Source: Neobacillus thermocopriae
Lineage (GTDB): Bacteria; Bacillota; Bacilli; Bacillales; Cytobacillaceae
Direction of reading: 5' to 3'
DNA: 64,000 nucleotides
Assembly: GCF_010975035.1 (NCBI RefSeq)
Contig: NZ_JAAIUV010000002.1
Span: 62,001 to 126,000, forward strand
Part shown: positions 50,790-60,549 of the stretch, piece after piece
How the letters are laid out: every line of letters begins with the position of its first letter
Numbering within the stretch: the stretch's first letter is position 1
The notes under the pieces: model-generated
Told to the model about the DNA's origin: nothing
Seen by the model: only the letters and a program-made list of their open reading frames with translations
The model's database searches: none
Program-made: the position numbers and the translations under genes

Positions 50790-51152
50790 ATGTCCATCGA
50801 ATTACAAACCAAGTACGGTCAAATTGATATTTCAAATGAAGTAATCGCCACCATAGCTGGAGGTGCAGCGGTCGAATGTTATGGGATTGTCGGCATGGCC
50901 TCTAAGAATCAAATCAAAGATGGAATCACTGAAATCCTAAGAAAAGAAAATTTTACCCGTGGAGTTATCGTCCGCCAGGAAAATGAAGCAATACATATTG
51001 ATATGTACATTATTGTCAGCTATGGAACGAAAATTTCCGAAATTGCCCACAACGTGCAATCGAAAGTAAAATACACCCTTGATAAAACAGTCGGACTTGC
51101 CGTTGATTCGGTTAATATTTACGTTCAGGGAGTTCGTGTAACGACCCCGTAG
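50790..51152 (+). CDS. yloU: Asp23/Gls24 family envelope stress protein YloU
   Basis: Asp23/Gls24 proteins are small, abundant, membrane-proximal proteins linked to alkaline or envelope stress; their biochemical role is unknown. The 120-residue product has the family core GQIDISNEVIATIAGGAAVECYGIVGM and the C-terminal YTLDKTVGLAVDSVNIYVQGVRV. ATG at 50790 has AGGGGGAAC upstream. It is always found just before the fatty acid kinase gene fakA in this region, 15 nt away here, suggesting a shared envelope-lipid function, though that is inference. Confidence 0.93.
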   Translation: MSIELQTKYGQIDISNEVIATIAGGAAVECYGIVGMASKNQIKDGITEILRKENFTRGVIVRQENEAIHIDMYIIVSYGTKISEIAHNVQSKVKYTLDKTVGLAVDSVNIYVQGVRVTTP

Positions 51153-51167
51153 TGAGGAGGAAAGTTT

Positions 51168-52850
51168 GTGTCAATTACAGCTTTAGATGGAAAACGTTTT
51201 GCCGAGATGGTCATCCAAGGTGCCAATCATTTGGCAGCAAATGCAAAGATGGTTGATGCGCTAAACGTTTTTCCGGTACCGGATGGTGATACTGGAACAA
51301 ATATGAACTTATCCATGACTTCCGGGGCAAAAGAAGTAAAAAAGAATGTTCAAGAACATATAGGAAAAGTGGGGGTTTCCCTTTCTAAAGGCTTGTTAAT
51401 GGGAGCGCGCGGAAATTCCGGTGTCATCCTTTCACAATTGTTCCGTGGATTTTCAAAATCTATTGAAAGCAAAGGGAAAGTGGATGCCAAAGAATTTGCG
51501 GCTGCACTTGAAGCGGGAGTAGAAACAGCATATAAAGCCGTTATGAAACCAGTAGAGGGAACCATCTTAACAGTTGCAAAAGACGCAGCGAAAAGAGGTG
51601 TTCAAGTAGCAAACCAAACAAATGATATTGTTTTGGTTATGGAAGAAGTATTAAAGGAAGCAAAAGCTTCATTAAACAGGACACCAGAATTACTCCCTGT
51701 ATTAAAGGAAGTCGGAGTTGTTGATAGTGGAGGCCAAGGACTTGTTTGTGTTTACGAAGGTTTTCTTGCTGAACTAAAAGGCGAAAAACTACCAGATTCA
51801 CCAGATACTCTCCCTTCGATGGATGAATTAGTAAGTGCGGAGCATCATAAAAGTGCACAAAGTCATATGAATACAGAGGATATTGTCTTTGGTTATTGCA
51901 CGGAATTTATGGTGAAGTTCGAAGAAGATAAATTGAAAAAGTATCCGTTTAATGAAAAAGAATTTCGTAATGACTTAAGTCAATTTGGAGACTCTTTATT
52001 GGTTATTTCGGATGATGATGTTGTAAAGGTACATATTCATTCAGAACAACCTGGAGAGGTTTTGACCTACGGACAACGCTATGGTAGCTTAATTAATATT
52101 AAAATTGAAAATATGCGACAGCAGCATACCAATATTGTGGGTGAAACCAAAACGCCTTTAGTGACAGATCATTCTAGAACATCCAGTGAGAAACAGGAAT
52201 ATGGGATTGTGACTGTTTCAATGGGTTCAGGGATAGCTGAATTATTTAAAAGTATCGGCGCCCATGAAGTCATTGAAGGTGGACAAACGATGAATCCAAG
52301 TACCGAGGACATAGTCAATGCGATAAAAAAAGTCAATGCGAAGAAAGTGTTTATTTTACCAAATAATAAAAATATCATTATGGCGGCTGAGCAGGCAGCA
52401 GAAGTATCCGAAGATGAAGTTTATGTAATACCGTCAAAATCAGTACCACAAGGACTTTCTGCCCTACTTGCATTCAATCCTTCTACTGATGTTCAGTCAA
52501 ATGAAGCAGCAATGAGGGATGCATTAAGTCATGTAAAAACAGGACAAGTTACCTTTGCCGTTCGTGACACACAAATTGATGGACTTGAAATTGAAAAAGA
52601 TGATTTCATGGGTATTGCAGAAGGAAAAATTGTGGTAAAAAACAAAGATAAAGGAAAAGTAGCTGAAGAACTTCTTACGAAATTATTGGATGAAGAATCT
52701 GAAATCCTGACAATTCTATATGGTGAAGATGTTTCTTGGGAAGAAGTTACCAAATTAACTGAATTTGTTGAAGAAAAATATGCCGATGTTGAAATTGAAG
52801 TTCATAGTGGAAATCAACCAATATATTCTTATATCTTTTCAATTGAATAG
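51168..52850 (+). CDS. fakA: Fatty acid kinase ATP-binding subunit FakA (YloV)
   Basis: FakA with a fatty-acid-binding FakB (DegV family, encoded elsewhere) phosphorylates exogenous fatty acids to acyl-phosphate, which feeds PlsY or, through PlsX, acyl-ACP. The 560-residue protein has the N-terminal DhaL kinase domain with the nucleotide/metal motif VFPVPDGDTGTNMNLSMTSG (about residues 34-53) and ARGNSGVILSQLFRG. A central and a C-terminal DegV-like domain follow. GTG at 51168 follows GAGGAGG. Its product connects to plsX and the FapR operon 4-5 kb downstream. Confidence 0.95.
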   Translation: MSITALDGKRFAEMVIQGANHLAANAKMVDALNVFPVPDGDTGTNMNLSMTSGAKEVKKNVQEHIGKVGVSLSKGLLMGARGNSGVILSQLFRGFSKSIESKGKVDAKEFAAALEAGVETAYKAVMKPVEGTILTVAKDAAKRGVQVANQTNDIVLVMEEVLKEAKASLNRTPELLPVLKEVGVVDSGGQGLVCVYEGFLAELKGEKLPDSPDTLPSMDELVSAEHHKSAQSHMNTEDIVFGYCTEFMVKFEEDKLKKYPFNEKEFRNDLSQFGDSLLVISDDDVVKVHIHSEQPGEVLTYGQRYGSLINIKIENMRQQHTNIVGETKTPLVTDHSRTSSEKQEYGIVTVSMGSGIAELFKSIGAHEVIEGGQTMNPSTEDIVNAIKKVNAKKVFILPNNKNIIMAAEQAAEVSEDEVYVIPSKSVPQGLSALLAFNPSTDVQSNEAAMRDALSHVKTGQVTFAVRDTQIDGLEIEKDDFMGIAEGKIVVKNKDKGKVAEELLTKLLDEESEILTILYGEDVSWEEVTKLTEFVEEKYADVEIEVHSGNQPIYSYIFSIE

Positions 52851-52862
52851 GGAACGGCTAAA

Positions 52863-52900
52863 ATAGAAGGGGAGTCTTCGGACATCCCTTCTTTTTTCGT
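52863..52900 (+). terminator. Intrinsic terminator of yloU-fakA
   Basis: AGAAGGGGA pairs with ATCCCTTCT across 52865-52891 (one mismatch), loop GTCTTCGGAC, followed by TTTTTTCG. Confidence 0.82.
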
Positions 52901-52936
52901 GTTCCTTTTTCACATAAGAAGGCGCAACAAAAAAAT

Positions 52937-52949
52937 ATCACGACGTGAT
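52937..52949. repeat. Palindrome ATCAC-GAC-GTGAT upstream of sdaAB
   Basis: Perfect 5-bp arms separated by three bases, 111 bp before sdaAB and about 40 bp upstream of its candidate -35. It could be an operator half or chance; no known site is recognised. Confidence 0.25.
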
Positions 52950-52989
52950 CGACATGATAGGCTGATGAGTTGGGTGTATGCGCTTTTAT

Positions 52990-53019
52990 GGGACAATGGA
53001 ACATACAAAATAGTATACT
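52990..53019 (+). promoter_or_regulatory. Candidate sigma-A promoter of sdaAB-sdaAA
   Basis: TATACT (53014-53019) is a near-consensus -10. GGGACA (52990-52995) lies 18 bp upstream as the -35 (4/6). It sits 41 bp before the sdaAB start. Confidence 0.5.
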
Positions 53020-53059
53020 GTAAGTAAACAATAGAAATCCGGCAAAGGGAGAGATTGCT

Positions 53060-53722
53060 TTGAAATATAGAAGTGTATTCGATATTATAGGTCCTGTCAT
53101 GATCGGCCCATCTAGTTCTCATACTGCAGGGGCTGCAAGAATTGGCCGTGTAGCAAGAAGTTTATTTGGAAGAGAGCCGAAATGGGCCAATATCTCATTT
53201 TATGGTTCTTTTGCTCAAACTTATAAAGGACATGGGACAGATGTTGCAATTGTAGGGGGACTACTTGATTTTGATACGGATGACGAAAGAATCATTCATG
53301 CCATTGAAATAGCGAAAGAACGCGGAATTAAAATCCGTTTTATTGAAGAGGATGCCGTTCCAGACCATCCGAATACAGCAAGAATCATTATTGGAGATCA
53401 TAATGGAGAACTTGAATTAGTAGGTATTTCGATTGGCGGAGGCAAAATTGAAATAACCGAACTCAATGGATTTGAATTAAAGCTATCAGGTAATCATCCT
53501 GCTATTCTCGTTGTTCATAATGACCGCTTTGGTGCTATTGCAAGTGTCGCTAATACTCTTGCCAAATATGAAATTAATATCGGTCATATGGAAGTTTCTC
53601 GTAAGGAGAAAGGGAAAATGGCTCTTATGACCATCGAAGTAGACCAGAATATTGATGATAATATTATTAAGGAACTAGAAGAACTACCGAATATACTAAA
53701 AGTAACAAAGATAGTCGATTAA
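53060..53722 (+). CDS. sdaAB: L-serine dehydratase, beta subunit
   Basis: The two-subunit, iron-sulfur L-serine dehydratase deaminates serine to pyruvate and ammonia. The 220-residue beta subunit has the N-terminal IGPVMIGPSSSHTAGAARIG and a C-terminal ACT-like domain (AILVVHNDRFGAIASVANTLAKYEINIGHMEVSRKEKG) that may sense serine. Start is TTG at 53060 with AAAGGGAGAG upstream. The alpha subunit gene follows after 27 nt, so the two are co-transcribed. A 5-bp-arm palindrome lies upstream. Confidence 0.95.
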   Translation: MKYRSVFDIIGPVMIGPSSSHTAGAARIGRVARSLFGREPKWANISFYGSFAQTYKGHGTDVAIVGGLLDFDTDDERIIHAIEIAKERGIKIRFIEEDAVPDHPNTARIIIGDHNGELELVGISIGGGKIEITELNGFELKLSGNHPAILVVHNDRFGAIASVANTLAKYEINIGHMEVSRKEKGKMALMTIEVDQNIDDNIIKELEELPNILKVTKIVD

Positions 53723-53749
53723 ACATCAAAGAAAAAGGAGATTAACAAC

Positions 53750-54634
53750 ATGTTTCGCAATGTAGCTGAACTAGTGGAGCTGGCAAATAGCCAAAATAAG
53801 AAAATCTCGGAAATCATGATCGAGCAGGAAGTTTCTGTTACAGGCCGGTCAAGGGAAGAAATCATAAATCAGATGGATCGAAACTTAAAAGTGATGGAAG
53901 ATGCGGTTGAACGAGGTATCAAAGGAGTAACTTCCCATTCAGGTCTAACAGGCGGAGATGCTGTTCTATTGCAAAAGTATATTGAAAAAGGTAATTTTTT
54001 ATCGGGTGAAACTATTCTTGATGCAGTAAGTAAAGCGGTTGCAACAAACGAAGTAAATGCAGCCATGGGTACTATTTGTGCAACACCAACTGCGGGGTCC
54101 GCTGGTGTCGTACCTGGGACCTTATTTGCTGTAAAGAATAAGCTTAATCCTACTAGGGAACAAATGATTTCGTTCTTATTTACTGCCGGTGCATTTGGAT
54201 TTGTAGTAGCCAATAATGCTTCAATCTCAGGGGCTGCTGGAGGTTGTCAAGCAGAGGTAGGATCAGCGGCAGGAATGGCGGCAGCAGCCATTGTTGAAAT
54301 GGCTGGAGGTACGCCAGAGCAATGTGCTGAAGCGATGGCTATTACGTTGAAAAATATGCTTGGTCTAGTCTGCGACCCAGTTGCAGGGCTGGTTGAAGTG
54401 CCTTGTGTAAAAAGGAATGCGATGGGAGCTGCAAATGCTATGGTTGCAGCAGATATGGCCTTGGCAGGAATAAAAAGTCGTATACCATGTGATGAAGTCA
54501 TTGATGCCATGTTTAAAATAGGACAATCAATGCCAACTGCATTAAAAGAAACAGCGCAAGGAGGACTAGCGGCCACACCGACAGGTCGGGAACTCGAAGC
54601 GAAGATCTTTGGGATGCCGCTAAACGAAAAGTGA
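53750..54634 (+). CDS. sdaAA: L-serine dehydratase, alpha subunit
   Basis: The alpha subunit carries the [4Fe-4S] cluster and active site. The 294-residue protein has TSHSGLTGGDAV, CATPTAGSAGVVPGTLFA, GAAGGCQAEVGSAAGMAAAA, and the conserved Cys in GLVCDPVAGLVEVPCVKRNA; three or more conserved Cys support cluster binding. ATG at 53750 is preceded by AAAAAGGAG. Its stop overlaps the recG start (GTGA). The C-terminus is complete at TPTGRELEAKIFGMP. Confidence 0.95.
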   Translation: MFRNVAELVELANSQNKKISEIMIEQEVSVTGRSREEIINQMDRNLKVMEDAVERGIKGVTSHSGLTGGDAVLLQKYIEKGNFLSGETILDAVSKAVATNEVNAAMGTICATPTAGSAGVVPGTLFAVKNKLNPTREQMISFLFTAGAFGFVVANNASISGAAGGCQAEVGSAAGMAAAAIVEMAGGTPEQCAEAMAITLKNMLGLVCDPVAGLVEVPCVKRNAMGAANAMVAADMALAGIKSRIPCDEVIDAMFKIGQSMPTALKETAQGGLAATPTGRELEAKIFGMPLNEK

Positions 54635-56679
54635 GTTTAGAATTAAGCCAACCAGTAACGATATTGAAAGGTATTGGGAAAGAGACAGCTGAGATTTTAT
54701 CAGAGATGAAAATTTTTACGATTGGGGATTTATTGGAGTATTTTCCCTATCGTTATGAGGATTACCGTTTACGTGATTTAACTGAGGTTAAACATGAAGA
54801 AAAAGTAACCGTGGAGGGGAAGGTTCACAGTGAGCCTTCTCTTGCCTATTATGGACGAAAAAAATCTAAGCTGACTATTCGTTTATTAGTTGGAAATTAT
54901 TTGATTAAAGTAGTTTTTTTTAACCAGCCCTATTTAAAAAATAAAATACACATGAATAATACAATTACCGTAACAGGGAAATGGGATGCACATAGGCAAA
55001 CAATCACGGCTAGTGAATGTCAGATTGGTTCGAACACGAAACAAGATGTTTTTGAGCCGGTATATTCAATAAGAGGTAAATTAACGAGTAGAGGTATGAG
55101 AAAATTTATACATCTAGCGATCCAACAATATAGTCATTTTATTGAAGAATCACTGCCCGCCTCTCTCCTACAAAAATATCGATTATTGAATAGAGCTGAT
55201 GCGATAAAATTGATGCATTTTCCAAAAAGTCAAGAAGAGGTAAAACAGGCCAGAAGGCGTTTGGTTTATGAGGAATTTCTTTTGTTCCAATTAAAAATGC
55301 AAGCATTAAGAAAGTTTGAAAGGGAACATTCACCTGGTATTGTCCAAAATTATGACTTGAAAAAATTAAAAAATTTTATCGACCAACTTCCTTTCCCATT
55401 GACAAATGCACAAAACCGAGTAGTGAATGAAGTGCTAACCGACTTAAAATCCCCATACAGGATGAACCGTTTACTTCAAGGAGATGTTGGATCAGGAAAG
55501 ACGGTTGTTGCAGCCATCGCATTATATGCAACGGTAACCGCTGGATACCAAGGTGCATTAATGGTACCTACTGAAATTTTGGCTGAACAGCATGCTAAAT
55601 CACTAAACTCTCTCTTAAAACCATTTGGAGTCAGATGTGAGTTACTCACAAGCTCTGTTAAAGTTAAGCGGAGAAAAGAAATCCTTCATGAATTGGAAGA
55701 AGGATTCATTCAAATTATTATTGGTACCCATGCATTAATTCAAGAAGAGGTCTCTTTCAAAAAGTTAGGTCTATGTATTACGGATGAACAGCACCGTTTC
55801 GGAGTAGAGCAAAGGAGAATTTTACGGGAAAAAGGAGAAAATCCTGACGTATTATTTATGACTGCTACACCAATACCGCGCACCTTGGCGATTACCGTTT
55901 TTGGAGAAATGGATGTTTCAATTATCGACGAAATGCCAGCTGGTAGAAAAAGGGTTGAAACTTACTGGGCTAAACCGGAAATGTTGGAAAGGGTTTTGGC
56001 ATTTGTTGAAAAAGAATTGCAAAAGGGTCATCAAGCATATATTATCTGTCCGCTAATTGAGGAATCAGAAAAACTTGATGTTCAAAATGCCATTGATGTA
56101 CATACATCTTTAACCTATTATTTTGCTAACCGATTTCAAGTTGGTCTTTTACATGGAAGATTAAACCCTGAGGAAAAAGAATCAGTAATGAAGGCATTTA
56201 GTGAAAACAAAATTCAAGTACTTGTATCAACTACTGTGGTTGAAGTGGGAGTAAACGTTCCAAATGCAACAGTCATGGTTATTTATGACGCTGAGAGATT
56301 TGGTTTATCTCAGCTTCACCAACTGCGCGGACGTGTAGGCCGGGGGAGTGAACAGTCATACTGTATTTTGCTTGCTAATCCTAAATCGGAAACAGGTCAA
56401 GAAAGAATGAGAATTATGACAGAAACCAATGATGGTTTTGTTTTAAGTGAAAAGGATTTGGAACTAAGAGGACCTGGTGACTTTTTTGGTAAAAAACAAA
56501 GTGGAATTCCAGAATTTAAGGTTGCCGACATGGTGCATGATTATCGTGCCTTAGAAACGGCAAGAAGTGATGCGGCCAAACTTATCCAATCTGAAGCATT
56601 CTGGACATCTCCTGAGTATGTCTATATAAGAAAACAACTTGAACAATCTGGTGTTCTTGAAGGCGAGAAACTAGATTAA
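54631..56679 (+). CDS. recG: ATP-dependent DNA helicase RecG
   Basis: RecG regresses stalled replication forks and processes R-loops and Holliday junctions. The 682-residue protein has the N-terminal wedge OB-fold domain (about 40-150) and the SF2 core: [16 protein letters not shown] (Walker A, near 285), TDEQHRFGV (DEQH box), [14 protein letters not shown], and [20 protein letters not shown] plus QLRGRVGRG in domain 2. The C-terminal [18 protein letters not shown] is the TRG-like coupling region. Start GTG at 54631 overlaps the sdaAA stop; its ribosome binding site is weak, so it probably relies on coupling. Length (682) is standard. Confidence 0.97.
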   Translation: MSLELSQPVTILKGIGKETAEILSEMKIFTIGDLLEYFPYRYEDYRLRDLTEVKHEEKVTVEGKVHSEPSLAYYGRKKSKLTIRLLVGNYLIKVVFFNQPYLKNKIHMNNTITVTGKWDAHRQTITASECQIGSNTKQDVFEPVYSIRGKLTSRGMRKFIHLAIQQYSHFIEESLPASLLQKYRLLNRADAIKLMHFPKSQEEVKQARRRLVYEEFLLFQLKMQALRKFEREHSPGIVQNYDLKKLKNFIDQLPFPLTNAQNRVVNEVLTDLKSPYRMNRLLQGDVGSGKTVVAAIALYATVTAGYQGALMVPTEILAEQHAKSLNSLLKPFGVRCELLTSSVKVKRRKEILHELEEGFIQIIIGTHALIQEEVSFKKLGLCITDEQHRFGVEQRRILREKGENPDVLFMTATPIPRTLAITVFGEMDVSIIDEMPAGRKRVETYWAKPEMLERVLAFVEKELQKGHQAYIICPLIEESEKLDVQNAIDVHTSLTYYFANRFQVGLLHGRLNPEEKESVMKAFSENKIQVLVSTTVVEVGVNVPNATVMVIYDAERFGLSQLHQLRGRVGRGSEQSYCILLANPKSETGQERMRIMTETNDGFVLSEKDLELRGPGDFFGKKQSGIPEFKVADMVHDYRALETARSDAAKLIQSEAFWTSPEYVYIRKQLEQSGVLEGEKLD

Positions 56680-56682
56680 GGA

Positions 56683-56731
56683 AAAAAGCAGATTTGCAAG
56701 ATAAAAACTTATCCTTGCAATCTGCTTTTTT
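56683..56731 (+). terminator. Strong intrinsic terminator of recG
   Basis: AAAAAGCAGATTTGCAAGATAA (56683-56704) pairs with TTATCCTTGCAATCTGCTTTTT, with one bulge or mismatch, across 56709-56730. It then runs into T's. The right arm contains the TTGCAA of the fapR promoter. Confidence 0.88.
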
Positions 56732-56743
56732 AAATTATATACT
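56715..56743 (+). promoter_or_regulatory. Sigma-A promoter of the fapR operon
   Basis: TTGCAA (56715-56720) and TATACT (56738-56743) are exactly 17 bp apart. The -35 lies in the right arm of the recG terminator. Transcription would start near 56750, inside the FapR operator. Confidence 0.7.
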
Positions 56744-56746
56744 ACT

Positions 56747-56759
56747 ACTAGTACCTAGT
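56747..56759 (+). promoter_or_regulatory. FapR operator (fapO) overlapping the transcription start
   Basis: ACTAGTACCTAGT is an inverted repeat (ACTAG-TAC-CTAGT) that fits the FapR box TTAGTACCTRNTACTA at its core, AGTACCTAGT. It lies 3 bp downstream of the -10 and would block initiation when FapR is bound. Malonyl-CoA releases FapR. Confidence 0.75.
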
Positions 56760-56786
56760 CATAAGTTCGGATGGTGTGTGAGAGAA

Positions 56787-57383
56787 ATGAGAAGAAGCAA
56801 AAAAGAACGCCAGCAATTATTAACTGCAACGATAAATGATAATCCCTTTATAACGGATGAAGAGCTGGCTGAAAAATTTCAGGTGAGTGTTCAAACCATT
56901 CGATTAGACCGATTAGAATTATCGATACCTGAATTACGGGAACGGATCAAAAACGTTGCGGAAAAAAGATTTGAAGATGAAGTTCGCTCTTTGCCTCTTG
57001 AAGAGGTGATTGGAGAAATCATTGATATGGAATTAGACAAAAGTGCGATTTCTATTTTTGAGGTAAAGAAAGAGCATGTTTTTAAACGGAATGGTATCGC
57101 TCGTGGACATTATGTTTTTGCACAAGCCAATTCCTTGGCTGTTGCTGTAATAAATGATGAGTTAGCATTAACGACAAAAGCAAATATCCAATTTAAACGA
57201 TCTGTTAAATTGAATGAACGAGTGATTGCAAAAGCTAAGGTTATGAAAATTGATGAAAGTACCGGTAGAACATTAGTGCAGGTTTCGAGTTTTGTAAATA
57301 ATGAACTTGTATTTACCGGAGAATTTGATATGTACCGTTCGAAATTTCGGTTAAAGGATGAGACTAATGAAGCTTGCGATTGA
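56787..57383 (+). CDS. fapR: Fatty acid and phospholipid biosynthesis repressor FapR
   Basis: FapR represses fatty acid and phospholipid genes and is released by malonyl-CoA or malonyl-ACP. The 198-residue protein has an N-terminal winged helix-turn-helix (about 5-45, [33 protein letters not shown]), a linker helix, and a hot-dog domain (about 75-190) with [23 protein letters not shown], the malonyl-CoA pocket region, and a C-terminal [11 protein letters not shown] at 56787 agrees with the family start MRRSKKERQ; the ribosome site is weak. Its operator lies directly upstream (autoregulation). It overlaps plsX by 17 nt. Confidence 0.97.
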   Translation: MRRSKKERQQLLTATINDNPFITDEELAEKFQVSVQTIRLDRLELSIPELRERIKNVAEKRFEDEVRSLPLEEVIGEIIDMELDKSAISIFEVKKEHVFKRNGIARGHYVFAQANSLAVAVINDELALTTKANIQFKRSVKLNERVIAKAKVMKIDESTGRTLVQVSSFVNNELVFTGEFDMYRSKFRLKDETNEACD

Positions 57384-58371
57384 TGCAATGGGCGGAGATC
57401 ATGCTCCAAAGGAAATTGTTTTAGGCGCGTTGAAAGCGGTGGAGGAATTTCCTGATTTATATATTACCCTTGTCGGTGACGAAACGAAAATCAAAGAAAC
57501 ATTTGTAGGTCACGACAGAATTTCAATCATACATACAACAGAAGTCATTTTAGGAACGGATGAACCAGTGAGGGCTGTCCGTCGTAAAAAAAATGCTTCA
57601 ATGGTACTTGCAGCACAGCAAGTTACAGATGGTCTGGCAGATGCTTGTTTATCTGCAGGAAATACAGGTGCTTTAATGGCGGCTGGACTGTTTGTAGTAG
57701 GTAGAATTGAGGGAATCGACCGACCAGCACTTGCTCCAACATTACCTACTATTGGTGGAGAAGGTTTTTTACTGATGGATGTTGGTGCCAATGCTGATGC
57801 AAAACCAGAGCATTTGTTGCAATATGCGATCATGGGCTCCATATACAGTGAAAAAGTTAGAGGCATTAAAGAACCACGTATTGGTCTTTTAAATATTGGT
57901 ACTGAAGAAAAGAAAGGAAATGAGCTAACAAAACAAGCATTTGATCTTTTAAAAAATGCTCCAATAAATTTTGTTGGCAATGTGGAAGCGCGTGATTTAC
58001 TTGATGGTGTAGCAGATGTTGTCGTAACCGATGGATTTACTGGCAATATGGTATTAAAATCAATTGAAGGTACTGCAATATCTATGTTTAAAATGCTTAA
58101 GTCAACATTAATGAGTAATTTTACAAGTAAGCTTGCCACTGCAGTACTTAAACCAAATTTAATGCGATTAAAAAATAAGTTGGATTATTCAGAGTATGGG
58201 GGAGCAGGATTGTTTGGGTTAAAAGCTCCGGTTATTAAAGCACACGGATCATCAAATGCCCAGGCCATTTATAGTGCAATCCGGCAAACTAGGGAAATGG
58301 TTGCGAATGACGTAGTAAGTCTGATTAAAGAAACCATTGAAAAATCCACTTCTGAACGATTAGTCCAATAA
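57367..58371 (+). CDS. plsX: Phosphate acyltransferase PlsX
   Basis: PlsX converts acyl-ACP to acyl-phosphate, the donor for PlsY in phosphatidic acid synthesis. The 334-residue protein has [16 protein letters not shown] at the N-terminus, then [35 protein letters not shown] and [19 protein letters not shown], with the C-terminal [19 protein letters not shown] motif. ATG at 57367 is chosen over 57358 by homology and AAAGGATGAG spacing. It lies within the FapR regulon and precedes fabD by 13 nt. FakA's acyl-phosphate product can run through the same enzyme in reverse. Confidence 0.97.
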   Translation: MKLAIDAMGGDHAPKEIVLGALKAVEEFPDLYITLVGDETKIKETFVGHDRISIIHTTEVILGTDEPVRAVRRKKNASMVLAAQQVTDGLADACLSAGNTGALMAAGLFVVGRIEGIDRPALAPTLPTIGGEGFLLMDVGANADAKPEHLLQYAIMGSIYSEKVRGIKEPRIGLLNIGTEEKKGNELTKQAFDLLKNAPINFVGNVEARDLLDGVADVVVTDGFTGNMVLKSIEGTAISMFKMLKSTLMSNFTSKLATAVLKPNLMRLKNKLDYSEYGGAGLFGLKAPVIKAHGSSNAQAIYSAIRQTREMVANDVVSLIKETIEKSTSERLVQ

Positions 58372-58384
58372 GGAGGAAATCACA

Positions 58385-59332
58385 ATGGGTAAATTAGCTT
58401 TTGTATTTCCCGGACAAGGATCACAATCTGTTGGTATGGGCAAAGACCTTGCAGATCAGTATCCGGAAGTAATGAACTATTTTCAAAAGGCAGATGAAAA
58501 GTTGGAATATCCGTTAAGTAATTTGATTTTTAACGGTCCGAAGGAAGAGCTAACACAAACATTTAACACACAACCTGCATTATTAACAACTAGCATTGCC
58601 ATTTTGAGCTATTTTCAAAAGTCAGGTATTCAACCCGATTATGTTGCTGGTCATAGCCTAGGAGAATATACAGCACTAGTTGCAGCAGGTGTTCTTTCTT
58701 TTGAGGATGGAGTGTATGCCGTTCGTAAAAGAGGAGAATTTATGGAAAATGCAGTTCCTAACGGTCAAGGGTCAATGGCGGCCGTACTAGGACTTGATAG
58801 AGAACCTCTTTTTCAAATAACGAATGAGGTTACAGAATCTGGGTTTCCAGTTTCTCTTGCCAATTTAAATTGTCCTGGACAGATTGTTATTTCTGGATCA
58901 AAAAAGGGTGTTGAATTAGCAGGAGTGAAAGCGAAAGAAGCTGGTGCGAAAAGAGTGTTGCCATTAGAGGTAAGTGGACCATTCCATTCCCCTTTAATGC
59001 AGCCGGCTGCTGATAAGCTTCTTCATGTATTGGACGGAATTGAACTGAAGGATGCAAAGGTTCCAGTAGTGATAAATGTTACTGCTGAACCAGTTTCTTC
59101 TGCTACAGAAATAAAAGAAAAACTAATTGAGCAGTTATATTCTCCTGTATTATGGGAAGACTCGGTCAAAACAATGATTTCTCTTGGTGTAGATACATTT
59201 ATTGAAATTGGCCCTGGAAAAGTTCTTTCTGGCCTAATTAAAAAGATTGATAAAACGGTAAAAGTATTTTCCGTATCAGACCAAGAAAGCTCTCTTACAG
59301 TACTGGAGGCACTTAAGGAGGAGAAACAATGA
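58385..59332 (+). CDS. fabD: Malonyl-CoA:ACP transacylase
   Basis: FabD loads malonyl units from malonyl-CoA onto ACP, consuming the FapR effector. The 315-residue protein has [17 protein letters not shown] at the N-terminus and the active-site Ser in [15 protein letters not shown] at about residue 91, with the catalytic His in [17 protein letters not shown] at 58385 follows AAGGAGG by 8 nt. It overlaps fabG by 4 nt (ATGA), so the two are translated together. Confidence 0.97.
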   Translation: MGKLAFVFPGQGSQSVGMGKDLADQYPEVMNYFQKADEKLEYPLSNLIFNGPKEELTQTFNTQPALLTTSIAILSYFQKSGIQPDYVAGHSLGEYTALVAAGVLSFEDGVYAVRKRGEFMENAVPNGQGSMAAVLGLDREPLFQITNEVTESGFPVSLANLNCPGQIVISGSKKGVELAGVKAKEAGAKRVLPLEVSGPFHSPLMQPAADKLLHVLDGIELKDAKVPVVINVTAEPVSSATEIKEKLIEQLYSPVLWEDSVKTMISLGVDTFIEIGPGKVLSGLIKKIDKTVKVFSVSDQESSLTVLEALKEEKQ

Positions 59333-60072
59333 ATTTAGCAGGGAAAATTGCCCTTGTTACAGGGGCATCTCGAGGAATCGGAAGAGAAATTGCCCTTGAA
59401 TTGGCTAGACAAGGTGCAAATGTAGTTGTTAATTTTTCTGGTAGTGAGGCTAAAGCAGGCGAAGTTGTGGATGAAATAAAGTCTCTTGGACAAGATGCTT
59501 TTGCCATTAAATGTAATGTTGCAAATTCTGAAGAAGTTGCCGAAATGGTGAAAGCTGTAATAGATCGTTTTGGCCGTTTGGATATTCTTGTTAATAATGC
59601 TGGGATTACTAGGGATAATTTATTAATGAGAATGAAAGAGGAAGAATGGGACGATGTTATTAATATTAACTTAAAAGGTGTCTTCCTCGTAACTAAGGCT
59701 GTTACACGTCAAATGATGAAGCAGCGTTCAGGTAGGATTATTAATATTTCCTCCATTGTAGGAGTAAGTGGAAATCCTGGACAGGCTAACTATGTGGCAG
59801 CTAAAGCTGGGGTAATTGGCTTGACAAAAACAACGGCAAAAGAATTGGCATCACGAAATATTACTGTCAATGCCATTGCGCCTGGTTTTATTACTACCGA
59901 TATGACAGATAAATTGCCTGAAGATGTAAGAAATGAAATGTTAAAGCAAATTCCATTGGCTCGCCTTGGTGAGCCGAAAGATATTGCCAAAGCTGCTGCA
60001 TTTCTAGCTTCTGATGATGCAGCTTATATCACAGGGCAAACCATCCATATTGATGGCGGAATGGTTATGTAA
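59329..60072 (+). CDS. fabG: 3-oxoacyl-ACP reductase
   Basis: FabG reduces 3-ketoacyl-ACP to 3-hydroxyacyl-ACP with NADPH in each elongation cycle. The 247-residue short-chain dehydrogenase has the Rossmann motif [12 protein letters not shown] (about residues 12-23), the NNAG block, catalytic Ser in [12 protein letters not shown], the YVAAKAG Tyr/Lys pair near 151-155, and the C-terminal [12 protein letters not shown] at 59329 overlaps fabD's stop; AGGAGG precedes it. acpP follows after 82 nt. Confidence 0.97.
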   Translation: MNLAGKIALVTGASRGIGREIALELARQGANVVVNFSGSEAKAGEVVDEIKSLGQDAFAIKCNVANSEEVAEMVKAVIDRFGRLDILVNNAGITRDNLLMRMKEEEWDDVININLKGVFLVTKAVTRQMMKQRSGRIINISSIVGVSGNPGQANYVAAKAGVIGLTKTTAKELASRNITVNAIAPGFITTDMTDKLPEDVRNEMLKQIPLARLGEPKDIAKAAAFLASDDAAYITGQTIHIDGGMVM

Positions 60073-60125
60073 TAGGATAGTAGGAAAATTTTTAGTATGT
60101 AGGTGTAATTTTCGACAAAATCCTC

Positions 60126-60131
60126 TATAAT
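60126..60131 (+). promoter_or_regulatory. Possible -10 element for acpP
   Basis: TATAAT at 60126-60131 lies 24 bp before the acpP start. No convincing -35 is present 16-18 bp upstream. It may give acpP extra expression relative to fabG. Confidence 0.3.
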
Positions 60132-60154
60132 AGCTTGAGGGGAGGTGAGCAAGC

Positions 60155-60391
60155 ATGGCAGCAGATACTTTAGCACGTGTTACTAAAATTATTGTTGATC
60201 GCTTAGGTGTAGATGAGTCTCAAGTTACACTTGAAGCTTCATTTAAAGAGGATCTTGGTGCTGATTCCCTAGACGTAGTAGAACTAGTTATGGAATTAGA
60301 AGATGAATTTGAAATGGAAATTTCCGACGAAGATGCAGAGAAAATCACTACTGTTGGTGATGCTGTGAATTACATAGAAAGCCAGAAGTAA
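60155..60391 (+). CDS. acpP: Acyl carrier protein
   Basis: Acyl carrier protein carries growing acyl chains on a phosphopantetheine arm. The 78-residue acidic four-helix protein has the modification site [20 protein letters not shown], with the pantetheine-bearing Ser at residue 38. ATG at 60155 is preceded by GGGGAGGTGAGC. It lies downstream of fabG with a possible own -10, and is ended by a perfect hairpin terminator, separating it from rnc. Confidence 0.98.
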   Translation: MAADTLARVTKIIVDRLGVDESQVTLEASFKEDLGADSLDVVELVMELEDEFEMEISDEDAEKITTVGDAVNYIESQK

Positions 60392-60407
60392 TCTTGTTGG
60401 AATTCTA

Positions 60408-60441
60408 AAAAAGCTCCGTTTTCAAACGGAGCTTTATTTTG
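60408..60441 (+). terminator. Intrinsic terminator of acpP
   Basis: AAAGCTCCGTTT (60410-60421) and AAACGGAGCTTT (60424-60435) form a perfect 12-bp stem with a 2-nt spacing (tighter loop inside), followed by ATTTTGT. Confidence 0.88.
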
Positions 60442-60549
60442 TATGATAGAACTTGGCAAGTTTTTGGCCAGGTTTCTTTGCGTTTTAATATCAATAAACG
60501 TAAACTAGCATTATGAGTTGTTTAATTTAGTTACAAGGTGGAGAATACA

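Noticed and set aside
57510-58139. Minus-strand frame of 209 codons inside plsX
   Set aside because: It is an antisense shadow of plsX with no recognisable domain.
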